Source: Armigeres subalbatus (taxonomy: Eukaryota; Arthropoda; Insecta; Diptera; Culicidae). Taken from it: a stretch of 64,000 nucleotides of DNA. The translations under genes and the position numbers were made by a program. The number at the start of each line of letters is the position of its first letter. The stretch's first letter is position 1. This document shows positions 22,266 through 32,836 of the stretch, in pieces. The stretch is taken from the NCBI RefSeq assembly GCF_024139115.2, contig NC_085140.1, positions 30,801,806 to 30,865,805 of the forward strand, read 5' to 3'. Under the pieces are notes generated by a model. That model did not search any database, had not been told where the DNA came from, and saw only the letters and a list, made by a program, of their open reading frames with translations.

Positions 22266-22615
22266 ATCATTTGTCTGAGAAACTGCATAAGTTTATTTTA
22301 CACAATTTCAAGAAAACAACAAAAAACTGTTTTTGAACAAATTGGCAAGGAGCATTTCGATTTCTTCGATACAGATCAATAGTGTTAGGCAAAACTAAAT
22401 GCCCTGGGGCACTTCCAGTGCAAAAGCTGTAACCAGTACTCCATAATTGCTCTTCAAAGTTCGTGGGCATATGTAGTTTCTCAAACAAACGAAAAAAAAT
22501 TCATACATTCCTGAACATAAATTTTTTTTGCCAGAATACGTATTTTTGGAAGAGGATTCAGAATATATAAAAATCTCATTTTGGCCAAAAATGTTACATA
22601 TGCAGTTTCTCATAC
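22266..22615. mobile_element. Probable inverted-repeat element, AGTTTCTCA ends
   Basis: TTGTCTGAGAAACTGCAT at the left is the inverse of ATGCAGTTTCTCATACAA near 22600. A further direct copy, ATATGTAGTTTCTCAAACAA, lies at about 22470-22490. No coding potential. The boundary is approximate. Confidence 0.5.
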
Positions 22616-22619
22616 AAAC

Positions 22620-23110
22620 GGTTCAATTGTGAGTTGTATAATTAATGTAAAACACAACTTGTCTTCTATATTTTAGATCTGTTATTGTCACTGTGTTGTT
22701 GTCGGTTGTCTGTTAAGTTTCAACATAAAGGTCTTATATAACTTTGTCTTATTAGTGTTTTAGTCATTGTTAGATACAGTATGTATAAAACTACAAAAGA
22801 ATTGTTAAGTATTGCCTTACAAATCCTATGTCCTTCCTCTATCTATCAATATCTGCTTTCTCCTTTTATCATTTTTTTTTTATATTTTATTATTCTTTAT
22901 TTATGTAATTTTTTAATTTTAAAATTAAGTTCATTACTATTTTATCAATCTCTATTTTCTCTTTTTAGCTCAATCTCTTCTTTTTCTTCCTTCTCTTTTC
23001 TATCTCAGAATTTCAATTTAATATTTTTCTACTAAATAGCACAGCAAACTTCTTCCTTGGCTACTCTAAAAAATTTCTCAAACACCCATTCTAAAAAAAT
23101 CCTATCTAAA
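22620..23110. other. Pyrimidine-rich, low-complexity stretch
   Basis: From about 22830 to 23030 the plus strand is dominated by T and C with TTCTCTTTT-type words. No gene or repeat boundary is visible. It could be a LINE untranslated region but there is no adjoining ORF to support that. Confidence 0.35.
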
Positions 23111-25598
23111 TATGGGTCATTCCGCGCCAAGTGACCGAGAAAAAGTGAAAACTTGCAGGTGAATACTATGAATTCCAACCAAAATAGGTGTATCTACTTA
23201 CTTTGAGCCTACATTTCGAAAAAGCATTTGATCCGACCGCTTGAGCCGCCCCTCCGGCCAAACACTCCTACCCGTTTTTGAAGATTTTAAAAAACATGCC
23301 ATTTTAAATAATCGATATCTCCGCCCCTGATAAAGCTACAAAAAACGTTAGTACCAGTTTTCCGCTTGAAATTTTGTGAAGATTCTACAAAAAATATTTC
23401 AGACGCAAAGCAGTGTTGCCAACTACATTATTTTTATAAAAAAAATTAAAAAAGCATTTTTCTCAAAATACGTATAATTTTTTTTTTGATTTCTCAGCGG
23501 ATTTGAGTTTATCAGGCAATTTCCTGTCAGAAACACTTATCGTTACAAAGTAAAATGAGCAGTTGCTGAGTTATGACGGTTTTAGTTAGGCAAACCTTCG
23601 ATTTTCATTCAGCATATCGTTCAATTCGTTCTGTAAAGGTAAACAACTATGATAATGTATTTTTTTAGTTTTATTCGAATAATTAACAAAAAAAAAACAT
23701 ATTTTTGCAGCATTTTGCATTTTTAATGCTTTTGAGGCCAGTGATACCAGATTTCAACTGAATATGTTTTAATGGTTTAAAGTTATTTTTGCAATTCCTG
23801 ATCATAATACCTGGTTTACAGTTCGTCTTTGATTTATAAAACAGCCTACTTTCCATACCAACGAAATGAGTGATTTAATGACCATTATGCAACTCAAATG
23901 GGTTGCATAAATTTCATTATAGCACTCATTTGGAAAACCAACATTAGGACGGTAGTTACATGGCTGCATTTTGCTCAACTAGCTCTGCTGGTGGGCTACA
24001 AAGGTTCAGTTTCAATAGTTCTTAAACGAGGGACATGCTTTGATTCCATTAACTTCAATGAGATCAAGTTTTGTTCCCGTAAACATCAGTTTGAAGTACT
24101 CGTGGATTACACATACACATGCTGTATTAGTGCCTGCTGCTCCTGCGAAAACGCATTCGGGCGGCCGATGTTCGGCGAATTTGATAAATCCAATTTCGTA
24201 AAAAACATTTTTCCTTGAAGAGAGCATATATTTCAGACAGATTCGCTAGAACCAAACGCTTCTGCTTCTGCACCTGTTTTCCTCCTTCACGCACACTTTT
24301 TTTCTATTTTTCCCTGCCAGTTTCTTGATTACGTCGGCCTCGCGATAGAAATCCTGAACTTTTTGTATGATTTCTTGTGGGAGGGGATTACCCCTCTTAA
24401 GATTGGGGCAGCACAAAATACCTTTTGTGTCAACGCATTTCTTTCATGTTCCTTACTAAGCGCTCTAAACACTGAAATTCGTCTGAAGATAATAAAATTT
24501 TGATCCTAATTATGTCAGAACATAAATTTATAATCAATAAGGGGTGGTTAATAAACCACGATACATTTTCAAACCTCATCTTCTTTAATTCCTTAGTACT
24601 TTGGATTTTATTGGGATTGGTTTTAGATTGGATTTGGATTGGATTTCAAACGATTTGGATTAGTTTTGTATTGGATTGAATTTGGATAGGATTTGGAACA
24701 GCTTTGGATTGGATTAGATTTGGATCTGAATTGAATCAGATTTTGATTGGATTTAGATTGGATTAGATTTAGATTGAATTTGGATTTGATTTAAATTGGA
24801 TTTGTATATGATTTGACTGGATTCTGATTTGCTTTGGTTTGAATTTGGTCTAGATACGGATTGGATTTCGAAAAGATTTTTCAATTGAATTTATATTGTT
24901 TTTGGATTGGACATGGATTTTGACGACCAGCACAGTTCAGCATTCATATTTTCATTTGTTTTGGATACCTAAAGAAGGCTTTTTACTTCTTAAAATTTGT
25001 TGTTCTTTAGTAATTCGTTTATTAGTATTCCAAATCTAATCCTTACTTATAAGATTCAAATGTAAAAGCTGGTATAGATTTTAGGACAAAAAAGGGACTC
25101 GAGTATGAATCAAGAGTTGTCTTTCGCGGCACATCAATGATTATCCCGCGACTGCCCTGGGAGTCGATAAGTGTTTTTGACAAGTAATTGCCTGATAAAC
25201 TCAAATCCGCTGAGAAATAAAAAAAAAATATATACGTATTTTGAGAAAAATGTTTTGTTTTTATTTTTTTTTTATAAACGTAATGTAGTTGGCAACACTG
25301 CTTTGCATCTGAAATATCTTTTGTAAAATCTTCACAAAATTTCAAGCGGAAAACAGGTACTGACGTTTTTTGTAGCTTAATCAGGGGCGGAGATATCGAT
25401 TATTGAAAATGGCATGTTTTTAAAAATCTTCAAAAACGGAGAGGAATGTTTGGCCGGAGGGGCGGCTCAAACGGTCGGATCAAATGCTTTTTCGAAATGT
25501 GGGCTCAAAGTAAGTAGATACACCTATTTTGGTTGGAATTCATAGTATTCACCTGCAAGTTTTCACTTTTTCTCGGTCACTTGGCGCGGAATGACCCA
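23111..25598. mobile_element. 2.5-kb DNA element with about 420-bp inverted arms
   Basis: The left arm starts GGGTCATTCCGCGCCAAGTG then ACCGAGAAAAAG and runs to about 23550. The right arm (about 25160-25598) is its reverse complement, ending CTCGGTCACTTGGCGCGGAA then TGACCC. The arms include AATAGGTGTATCTACTTACT and GGCCGGAGGGGCGGCTC-type blocks on both sides. The family is related to the element at 1671-4153. The interior contains a GGATTT-rich repeat and no transposase. Confidence 0.85.
24600..24925 (+). repeat. Degenerate (GGATTT)/(TTGGAT) repeat
   Basis: More than 30 irregular copies of GGATTT, TTGGATT or GATTTG occur over about 325 bp, interrupted every few units. It lies inside the 23111-25598 element. 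It resembles a minisatellite of 6-bp and 11-12-bp units. Confidence 0.75.
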
Positions 25599-25604
25599 AA
25601 TAAG

Positions 25605-25985
25605 ATTTACTAAAGCTGCCATATCTCAGCAACGGCGCATTTTACTTTGTATCGATAAGTGTTTCAGACTGGAAAAAGTCTGTTAAGCTCGAATCCGTTG
25701 AGAAATCAAAGAAAAAAATATACGTATTTTGAGAAAAATGCTTTTTTATTATTTTGTGAGAAAAATAATATAGTTGGCAACACTGCTCAGCATTCAAAGT
25801 ATTTTTTCTAAAAACTTCATCAAATTTCAAGCGGAAAACTGGTATTAAACTTTCTTGTAGCTTTATCGGGGGCTGAGATATCGATATTTGAAAATAGCAT
25901 GTTTTTAAAAATCTCCAAAAACAGGGAGGGGTTTCTGGTCGAAGGGGCGGTTCAATCACCATGATCATATGGTTATTCAAAATAA
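25605..25985. mobile_element. Extra right arm of the same DNA element family
   Basis: This segment repeats the right arm again, in the same orientation: TATACGTATTTTGAGAAAAA, GTTGGCAACACTGCT, TCAAGCGGAAAACTGGTA and GAGATATCGATA in order. It diverges and lacks the terminal GGGTCATTCC end. It is probably the remains of a neighbouring copy. Confidence 0.7.
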
Positions 25986-26441
25986 TGGACCAAAACTAAT
26001 ATGTGCTGACATATGAATATTATCTTCAGTGCCGTCAACCCCCGTGACCTTGGCTAGGGAATGCCCAGTGGATATATTATGTTGTGTTTTTATTCACCAA
26101 GCTCATGTGCTATAAAGCATGACGGATCCGATTTTTTCCGCTGATCGTTTTGATCTGAAATCTCAGGTTTCGATAACCGCCTACCAGGGGACTGAAGAGA
26201 AGGCTAATACGCCTACCCACCATTAATTCAATATGGCGGTCAATGTTTTTGGTTTAATTTCATCTAATTCATGATAACAAAGCTTCGAAAGTATCGACGG
26301 GCTATTTTTCGACATAAAAAAGCCATACAAATACAGAAGGGTCGATCTACCTCAATTAATTGCAAGTTTTCGCCAGGAAAAGCTAATTGATGATAATTAG
26401 CACTAACTGCGTACGAACCAATCACCCAAAATGAGCATCTG
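25986..26441. other. Short intergenic stretch
   Basis: It contains CCAGTGGATATATTATGTT at about 26067, a 19-bp word also present at about 20893. No gene is seen. Confidence 0.4.
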
Positions 26442-27884
26442 AATTCCGGTAGGGATGGGCGAACGCTCACGAGCCGTTCATTTGAGCCGGTTCGCGAAAA
26501 AGAGCGAACGAACCACGACTCTATAATTTTGAGCCGCGGCTCTCAAATGAACGGTCGCTGTTAAAATTATTCAATGGCTCAAAAATAACGATAGCTAGTT
26601 CCTTCGTTCAGTCGTTCAATTTTACGATTTTTTTTCGTAGTCGGAAATCCTGCCCATTTTGAATACATTGGTGGCTAACTTAACTGTCCGAGCATCTGTT
26701 ACTTCATATTTGGGATCCGTGATCTGATTGTTTGACATCTGTAACTGTTGCTCGAAAATATCAACGTGCAAGTAGGATTTGTAACTTTTTGCATGCGCTA
26801 AAGTAGAGTTATTTTGACGTAGGACTTACGTCTTTCTTTACTATACTGGGTGTCATTTAGATTTTTGAAAATCGAGAGCGTTACGCTGAAAGGGAAGATT
26901 TCGAACGTTACTAGCGCCTTTATCTTTCGATGGATTTTTAAGATTTATATATCAATCGACTCGGATACTCTCCAGCAATTTCCCTATTTTATTGAAACTT
27001 AAGATTATTAACGATAAACTATTGAAAATTTTAGTTCTTTTTAAAGCCAGCAAAAATTTCATATGTAACCAATCCCATGCATTCCTAACACGGACATCAG
27101 AATGCGGTATGTAAGATTTTCTTTGTGTATAAAAGAAGCAGTGCCTGCAGTGTGCGCGTCAATACCATTTGCAACAGCAGCGCGTACTGACGTGCTTTTT
27201 GCTCGCGCATTTTTTGTTTCGTTCGTTCATTTGCTGTGCTTACACAGCATGCAGTCGCCCAACGGCGCCAGCAGAACTGCCAGTGGGTCTGCGAATATGC
27301 ATGAAAGAAGTGGGCGCATTTTTTGTCATTCTGTGCTTGATGATGGTCGGATGCAGTGGTGTCGGTTGCGATGGATGCAATCGCCAACGCATCGCTCGAA
27401 GTTTACGGCTAGAGGCCGATGATGGCTGAGGCAGCGAGGGCAGCGGTGGTGGTGAAGAATAAAATTGAAGAGATTTGGTCTGCTCATCCACGAAAATTGA
27501 TTGGTTTCATAATCCACATGATCCCGGGAGTCATGGCATATGACTGACCATATGTTATGTTGTGCTTGGTACTAAACGACACGTACATTGATTAGAATAA
27601 TTACTTTCATTTATTTGCAGAAGGCATTAGCAATTAAAGATGCACAATCAGCAATAGTGTCAATATCCATTTTAGATTAGAAAATTTTGCTGTATTACAT
27701 ATAAATGTTTTAAAAAGTCGGCAAAAATAATTTCCAGAAGAATATTAAAATAAACATTATCTTATTCTTTGTTTCCATTTTCTGAGAATTTATATTATTA
27801 AACTTGACGTAGACTCGGAGTTTGAAATCAAAACATTAAATAATTTCGTTGACGTATTAGCAGTACCTCCTCTAGTTTAGTAGG

Positions 27885-28000
27885 GTTACTGCTCCTTGAC
27901 TTGTTTCTTATTGTTGTGATTTGTTCAGCAGTTAGCACGCATGTTAGCAAAATTGGTGCTGTATTTCTTTGTTTGGAAAACAGGACAGTTCCCCTAAAAT
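27885..28000. repeat. Block shared with 11970-12050, inverted
   Basis: GCACGCATGTTAGCAAAATT then GGTGCTGTATTTCTTTGTTT matches the reverse complement of 11975-12035. The ends GGGTTACTGCTCC and GGACAGTTCCCC suggest a small independent MITE rather than part of the larger shared module. Confidence 0.6.
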
Positions 28001-28194
28001 AGCATATTTTGTCCAAGTCTGAAAATTTCATTAATAGAATTTTTAAACTTAAATACTTTCATCACTAAGAAATCTATAAATGCCCTACATTTGCTTGAGT
28101 AAATAATGGCTTAATAGTTAGAAATAAAGTAATTCTAATTTTGTATTTAATTATTACTTTTATTTCCAGAAGTTTTGAATAAACAAATCTTGCG

Positions 28195-28845
28195 TAACAT
28201 ATGATTACGGCTTATAAACCAAAACCATGATTTTTGTTATTCTAGCATACACGATTGCTTTGTAAATGATTCTTCATCCTAGGTAAAACTCCATACTTGA
28301 TATTTCTTAAGAAACACATTTATTGCTGTTTTGAGTGAACGTCTCATGAACCATTTGCACCATAGTGGTTTTTAAGTCCTTTGTTGGCGCCCTTTACTAC
28401 CATGCGGAATGTTTGCTTTGGTTTTTAGGCCGTTCACTTTATATTGTTTATTTAGAAAAACTAGCTTCAAGTTATTTTAAAATGTATATTCTTACTAGGT
28501 TTTCGATATATCGCATAGCAGAACTGCTCTGGCTAACAAATCTAAACAAATCCGATGATGTTACTAGCTTTGAGCAAACGGCTTAAAAACCAGACGTGTT
28601 GCCGGTAATGCGAGTAAACGGCGCAATTTTTGTTTTAGCTGAAATTTTGTAGATTTCGAATGGTTTTTCAATTAATCTTAATCTGCTGTTTTTTTATAAC
28701 CGTTTACGTATAGCATTGACATGGTTTTGGCCATTCAATTTGTTTCAAATTCAATAAATGAATTAAAATAGTCATAGAACTTGAACCTCATTTTTCTCGG
28801 TCAGCATTGTTGGTTTTTCGGCCCTAATCATATGTTGCTCGAGAA
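28195..28845. repeat. Inverted copy of the 12185-12860 module
   Basis: It matches the reverse complement of 12185-12860 closely, for example GGTTTTTAAGTCCTTTGTTG then GCGCCCTTTACTACCATGC, and AGGCCGTTCACTTT. It lies inside the hAT-like element. Confidence 0.8.
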
Positions 28846-28974
28846 ATTGCTAATAATTCTACATCAAACTCCATAGATCCAAAAGTTAGAATTTAAATGT
28901 AAATACGTTACGTTTATACAAGTCCTACGTCTACTCGCGGTTATGTTAAAACATTACCCATTGCTTTTTTTGTA

Positions 28975-29310
28975 TTACACCTCGGGTAAATTTTCCGGAA
29001 CAGTTTTGGCTCCCATGTTAAAATACAGGCCGGAGTTTCGATTCTCAGTGTCAGAACCCTATCAAAAGCCTTCACCCTGCGTTTTAAAAATATGGGAAAA
29101 ATCCAAGGGCAAGACTTCCTTGGTGTGGACACATTTAATGTAGCATCATACCTCGGGAATTTGGGCCGTGGAATTTTTCCCCATGCATTTTTACAAATGT
29201 GATTCTAGATTTGGGCACGCAAAATTAAAATCCTTGCCCCATTTAAAACGCACGGGGACCAAAATCCGGCGGAAAATTTTCCCGATCTGTAAGGTAGCCT
29301 TTACGCCGGA
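28975..29310. mobile_element. Possible nested MITE with CCGGAAAATTT-type arms
   Basis: The left part CCTCGGGTAAATTTTCCGGA and the right part TCCGGCGGAAAATTTTCCCG are inverted and both adjoin TTTTGG/CCAAAA and CCC/GGG words. A single arm of the same kind, GGGGCCCAAAATCCGGCGGA, lies at about 11704-11723. Confidence 0.45.
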
Positions 29311-29867
29311 AATCACCAAAAAACTTTGTTATGATTATGAACTGCTGCTGGCTTAATTAGGTGATATGGATTTTTGTAGTTAATTAAAAATAATAAAAAT
29401 AGCGGCAGTCATAGAATTGACGTGCGGTGATCTCTGCGAATTATTAATGAGTTACTCAGCAAGATATTCAAATGATTCATCGATCAATGCAATTATCGAA
29501 GATGACAAGAATTTCGCTAAAACTCGAATTTGGATTTGTAAACAAGCACTTAAACATCGATAGAAACACAGTTGAATATACAAGATATCATAAAACAGTT
29601 TGCTTTAATGCTTCATTCGCAAAAATAAACTTCATAATGGGTCAACGAGCCGTTCAAATGAGACGCTTGGCTCAGAGCCGCTCACTTAATTGAACCATTT
29701 TGCCCATCGCTAAATTCCGGTATACCACCCAGAAACTGGGTACCAAAAACGATGCTGGGTAGAGTGCCATTGTACCGCGGATGACAGGCGTTTCACCCTC
29801 CTGCCTCCTACAGACTAACGCAAAATGAACTCCCCCAAGAAATTATAACGTTTGAGCTCGCATTCTT

Positions 29868-30126
29868 CTTCTTATTGGCATTACATCCCCACACTGGGAC
29901 AGAGCCGCCTCATCAAGCACTTCCACAGTTATTAACAGCTAGGTTTCTAAGCCAAGTTACCAAGTATATCATGAGGCTAACACGATGGTACTTTTATGCC
30001 CAGGGAAGTCGAGACAATTTCCATTCTGAAAATTATCTAGACCGGCATCGGGAATCGAACCCTGCAACCCTCAGCATGGTCCGTTGCTTTGTAGCAGCGC
30101 GTCTTATCGCACGGCTAAGGAGGGCC
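29868..30126 (-). mobile_element. Near-complete Feilai-like tRNA-derived SINE
   Basis: On the minus strand it starts GGGGCCCTCCTTAGCCGTGC, has the A box TAGCCGTGCGATAAGACGCG and the B box GGTTCGATTCCCG, and runs through the body to a tail ending in AATAAGAAGAAGAA. This is the most complete copy in the window and defines the 3' end used for the partial copy at 8696-8795. Confidence 0.8.
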
Positions 30127-30177
30127 CCGATTGGATGGCGTCTTCCTGCTTAATTCAGATTCACCGGCAGACCGCTG

Positions 30178-30881
30178 CACAGAGGGACGAATCCTTAGAA
30201 AGAGGGTCAAAAGGTCATTTTTCAAAATGATGTATTCTATTTTTTAAATATTTTTCTCGCATTATACAGGTTATAAAACATTGTAAATTACTTTGGTTGA
30301 GTCAATTTGACGATATTGTGCCCATTGGGATACCTTTGAAGTTGGTATGAAAACTGTTTTTAACACCATTGATAATATATAAATATGAAGTATGATATCT
30401 TTGCAATATTTTTCAAATTTGTTATTCAATCATTTCAAACTCAATACATCTTCAAAGATAACATAATCAACTATCAATTGCATACATTATATCACAAATT
30501 CATGAAATATTCACCCTTGGCTTATGGAGTTGAATTTGGGCTTATTTCGAAATTTACTCATTTCGTGGTGTTTTCATGTGGTCAGAAAACAATTTACCCA
30601 TCATTACCCAGCGCTGAAAATCGCATGGCTACTACTTTACATTATATATTTTCAAACTAAACTAAATTTAGGGCCCGCAGGTTTTTTCTGAGGCATTTGA
30701 AAATGACGTAAAATACATGAAAATGTATGTATATGTACTGAATGCTATAATCACAACAATCGTTATGAATGTAGTTGAAAATGATAAAATTTCATCACAG
30801 TAAGTATAATAAACTCATTTGTTCTCATTTTAAGCCATATTTGTACTTTTGACCTTCTTTTTTTCAAACCGTCCCACTGTG
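30178..30881. mobile_element. 704-bp MITE with CACAGWGGGACG ends
   Basis: The left end CACAGAGGGACGAATCC then GAAAGAGGGTCAAAAGG is mirrored by CTTTTGACCTTCTTTTTTTC then CCGTCCCACTGTG. CGCTG lies immediately outside both ends and could be a 5-bp target duplication. The interior is AT-rich and non-coding. Confidence 0.7.
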
Positions 30882-31016
30882 CGCTGGCTTTCTGAGGCAA
30901 AATATACTAACCGTTTGTACTTTAAGCACCATAACCATACCTTTATTCGGTTTATCATTTTTCATGGTTAATTTATTTTGATGACTCACAAACGCTCCAT
31001 CTGAACTCGATGTCTT

Positions 31017-31284
31017 TCTTCTCAATCTTCTTCTGTTATGACTCTATATTCCAAGTGGAACTTGGCCTGCTTTCCAACTTGGTATTCTACTAGCATTTCC
31101 TCAGTTAATAATTGAAAGCTTTCCTATGCCCGCCATTATTGCATGGATATGTATCTTGTACAATTGATACATTTTGTTGAGCCAAGAATGTTTCCAAACA
31201 CGCTAGACCGGACCGCGAATCGAACAGGCTATCTCCGGATTGGCACTCCTACGGCTTTGCTCGCAAGGCTAACTGGAGAACCCT
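31017..31284 (-). mobile_element. tRNA-derived SINE, second subfamily
   Basis: Read on the minus strand: head GGGTTCTCCAGTTAGCCTTG, B box-like CTGTTCGATTCGCG, body with TGGGCATAG-like and CCAAGTTCCACTTGG sequence, and a tail of AGAAGAAGATTGAGAAG. It is the same family as 6604-6884 and sits at the edge of a copia gag relic. Confidence 0.7.
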
Positions 31285-31500
31285 CTTCGACTTCACAGAC
31301 TCCCAGACACATTATAATGGGTTCATAGTTTTCTGGAAGTTCCATCAGCAATAGGCTAGCCAACCACGTATCGTCCACATTGAAACCGACCTCCACTAGT
31401 TTGTGACTGGTCGACTTTATTTCGTAGACATATTCTTCTACGGATCTGCATTCGAGCAAACGAAAACCAGTATTCTTCAGGTCATTGATAACTGTTAAGT
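31285..31500 (-). pseudogene. Ty1/copia gag relic
   Basis: Minus-strand translation gives SVEEYVYEIKSTSHKLVEVG, then FNVDDTWLASLLLMELPENY, then EPIIM. This matches the layout of the UBN2/gag domain of copia-type LTR retrotransposons: a YV..I..TAHKL helix, then DDTWLASLLLMGLPE.Y.P. About 70 residues remain. The usual Gly in LLMGLP is Glu. No LTRs, zinc knuckle or pol are visible nearby. The 3' side of the gag is cut by the SINE. Confidence 0.75.
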
Positions 31501-31860
31501 ATTCTCAGTTTTATCCGGGCTTCCTGATTTGTCCTTGCTTTTTGAACCAAACTATGGTTGATTTTTCTTTATTATAGTTGATCGTATTAATAAGCATATT
31601 GTGAACAGATCTTGCATGTAACGAAACTTCCTGGTTCACCCTCCTTCATTGACATCAACAGCGCTCCAACTGCCTTGTCGAATTAACACTATTTTCATCG
31701 CAAAGTGCCCAAGAACAATAGTTTCCATGTAACCTTTCCGCAATCGACCTGATTATTGTAATTCGTTTAACTCATCTTGATTGATCTTAAAAATCATTCT
31801 TTTATGTATTTTGATTGCTACGCCAACCTCTTAGCGAAGTAAACATACGACTACTCGCGG
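31501..31860. other. Intergenic, no feature seen
   Basis: AT-rich sequence upstream of the gag relic. It could be the decayed leader of that element, but no primer-binding site or LTR edge is recognisable. Confidence 0.35.
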
Positions 31861-32567
31861 TAGGGTGGCTCAAATTAGTAAGGGAAAAACATTTTTCAAT
31901 TTTTTTGATGGGCCGCCCTCTTATTCGGTTCTATTTGATGCCTTGATGCTCTGGACAAAATTTCAGCCAAATCGGTCATCGCTTGGGCGGTGCTAAACTC
32001 GTTGGAAGTTTATATGCAAAAATGTATGCAGAAACATAAAAACCAGCGATTTGCAGTTGGACAGAACAACTTACGATTAAGAACTTTGAACTCATTCAGA
32101 TCTTGAAGAATTTAATACAGAATGTTATGCAGAAAACCGCGAGAAGCTTCAAGTTTGCCCAGCTAAGTTATTAGAATTTCTCTGAAGTGGGGTTTGGGCA
32201 AATTTCGTTTCTTTTACCTTTGAAAAGAAATAAATTCACCCCTGCAACACTCCAGTAAAATGCTGATATCTTTGCCTAATAAACTCTAATCTTCTCGCGG
32301 TTTTCAGCATAACATTCTTAATTTAATTCTACAAAAACTGGATGAGTATCATGGTTCTTGATCGTGCATTGTGCCGTTCAACTGCAAATCACTGTTCTTG
32401 GATGTTTCTGCATATATTTTTGCATATAAACTTCCAACGAGTTTAGCACCGCCCAAACGTTGGCCGATTTGGCTGAAATTTTGTCCAGAGCATCAGGGCA
32501 TCAAATAGAACCGAATAAGAGAGCGGCCCATCAAAAAATTTGTAAAAGTGTTTTTGGAGCCACCCTA
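31861..32567. mobile_element. 707-bp foldback element with about 340-bp arms
   Basis: The left end TAGGGTGGCTC is mirrored at the right by GGAGCCACCCTA. Mirrored blocks follow all the way in: GGGCCGCCCTCTTATTCGGT, GCTAAACTCGTTGGAAGTTT, ATGCAGAAACAT, GATTTGCAGTTG, AACCGCGAGAAG and GGTTTGGGCAAATTTCGTTT. The entire element is an imperfect palindrome with a short centre near 32215. It is non-coding. Confidence 0.85.
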
Positions 32568-32836
32568 TTACTCGGTTATGAGTTGTAACAAGGAATGGTA
32601 ATTTATTCCACGTTATAATACATGTATGCCAACAAAATCGTGACGATTCTCACGTAATCAGCGGACTATAGAAAGTGAGTGCAATTGTCGGCCGTAGTAC
32701 AAAACTAAAACTTAACTTTGTTTAATCGTAAGAAAATTTTGAATGAATAATAGCGAAGTTCCAGTCACTCATCTTTTAAACATTGCTATTGGCAAAAATC
32801 TCAACGAAAAAGGTAGATGCATTGTACGCTTAATGC

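Larger units (their letters stand above)
26450..29712. mobile_element. hAT-like non-autonomous element, 3263 bp, exact 8-bp target duplication
   Basis: The left end is TAGGGATGGGCGAACG; the right end reverse-complemented is TAGCGATGGGCAAAAT. Subterminal copies of GAGCCGTTCATTTGAGCC-like sequence occur at both ends (about 26471-26560 and 29650-29690). The bases directly outside are AATTCCGG on both sides, 26442-26449 and 29713-29720, an 8-bp target site duplication. Eight-bp duplications and short TA(G)-type ends are characteristic of the hAT superfamily. The interior has no transposase. A GC-richer patch at 27100-27440 contains a TATAAAAG at 27127 and short open frames with no recognisable domain. 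It also carries a module shared with 12185-12860 and a nested MITE. Confidence 0.85.

Noticed and set aside
24600..24925. Telomere-like GGATTT repeat
   Set aside because: Too irregular, and it lies inside a DNA element; mosquitoes are not known to use such a telomere repeat.
27097..27429. Overlapping open frames on both strands in a GC-rich patch with a TATA box
   Set aside because: All frames give low-complexity Ala/Cys/His-rich peptides with no domain; the patch lies inside a mobile element.
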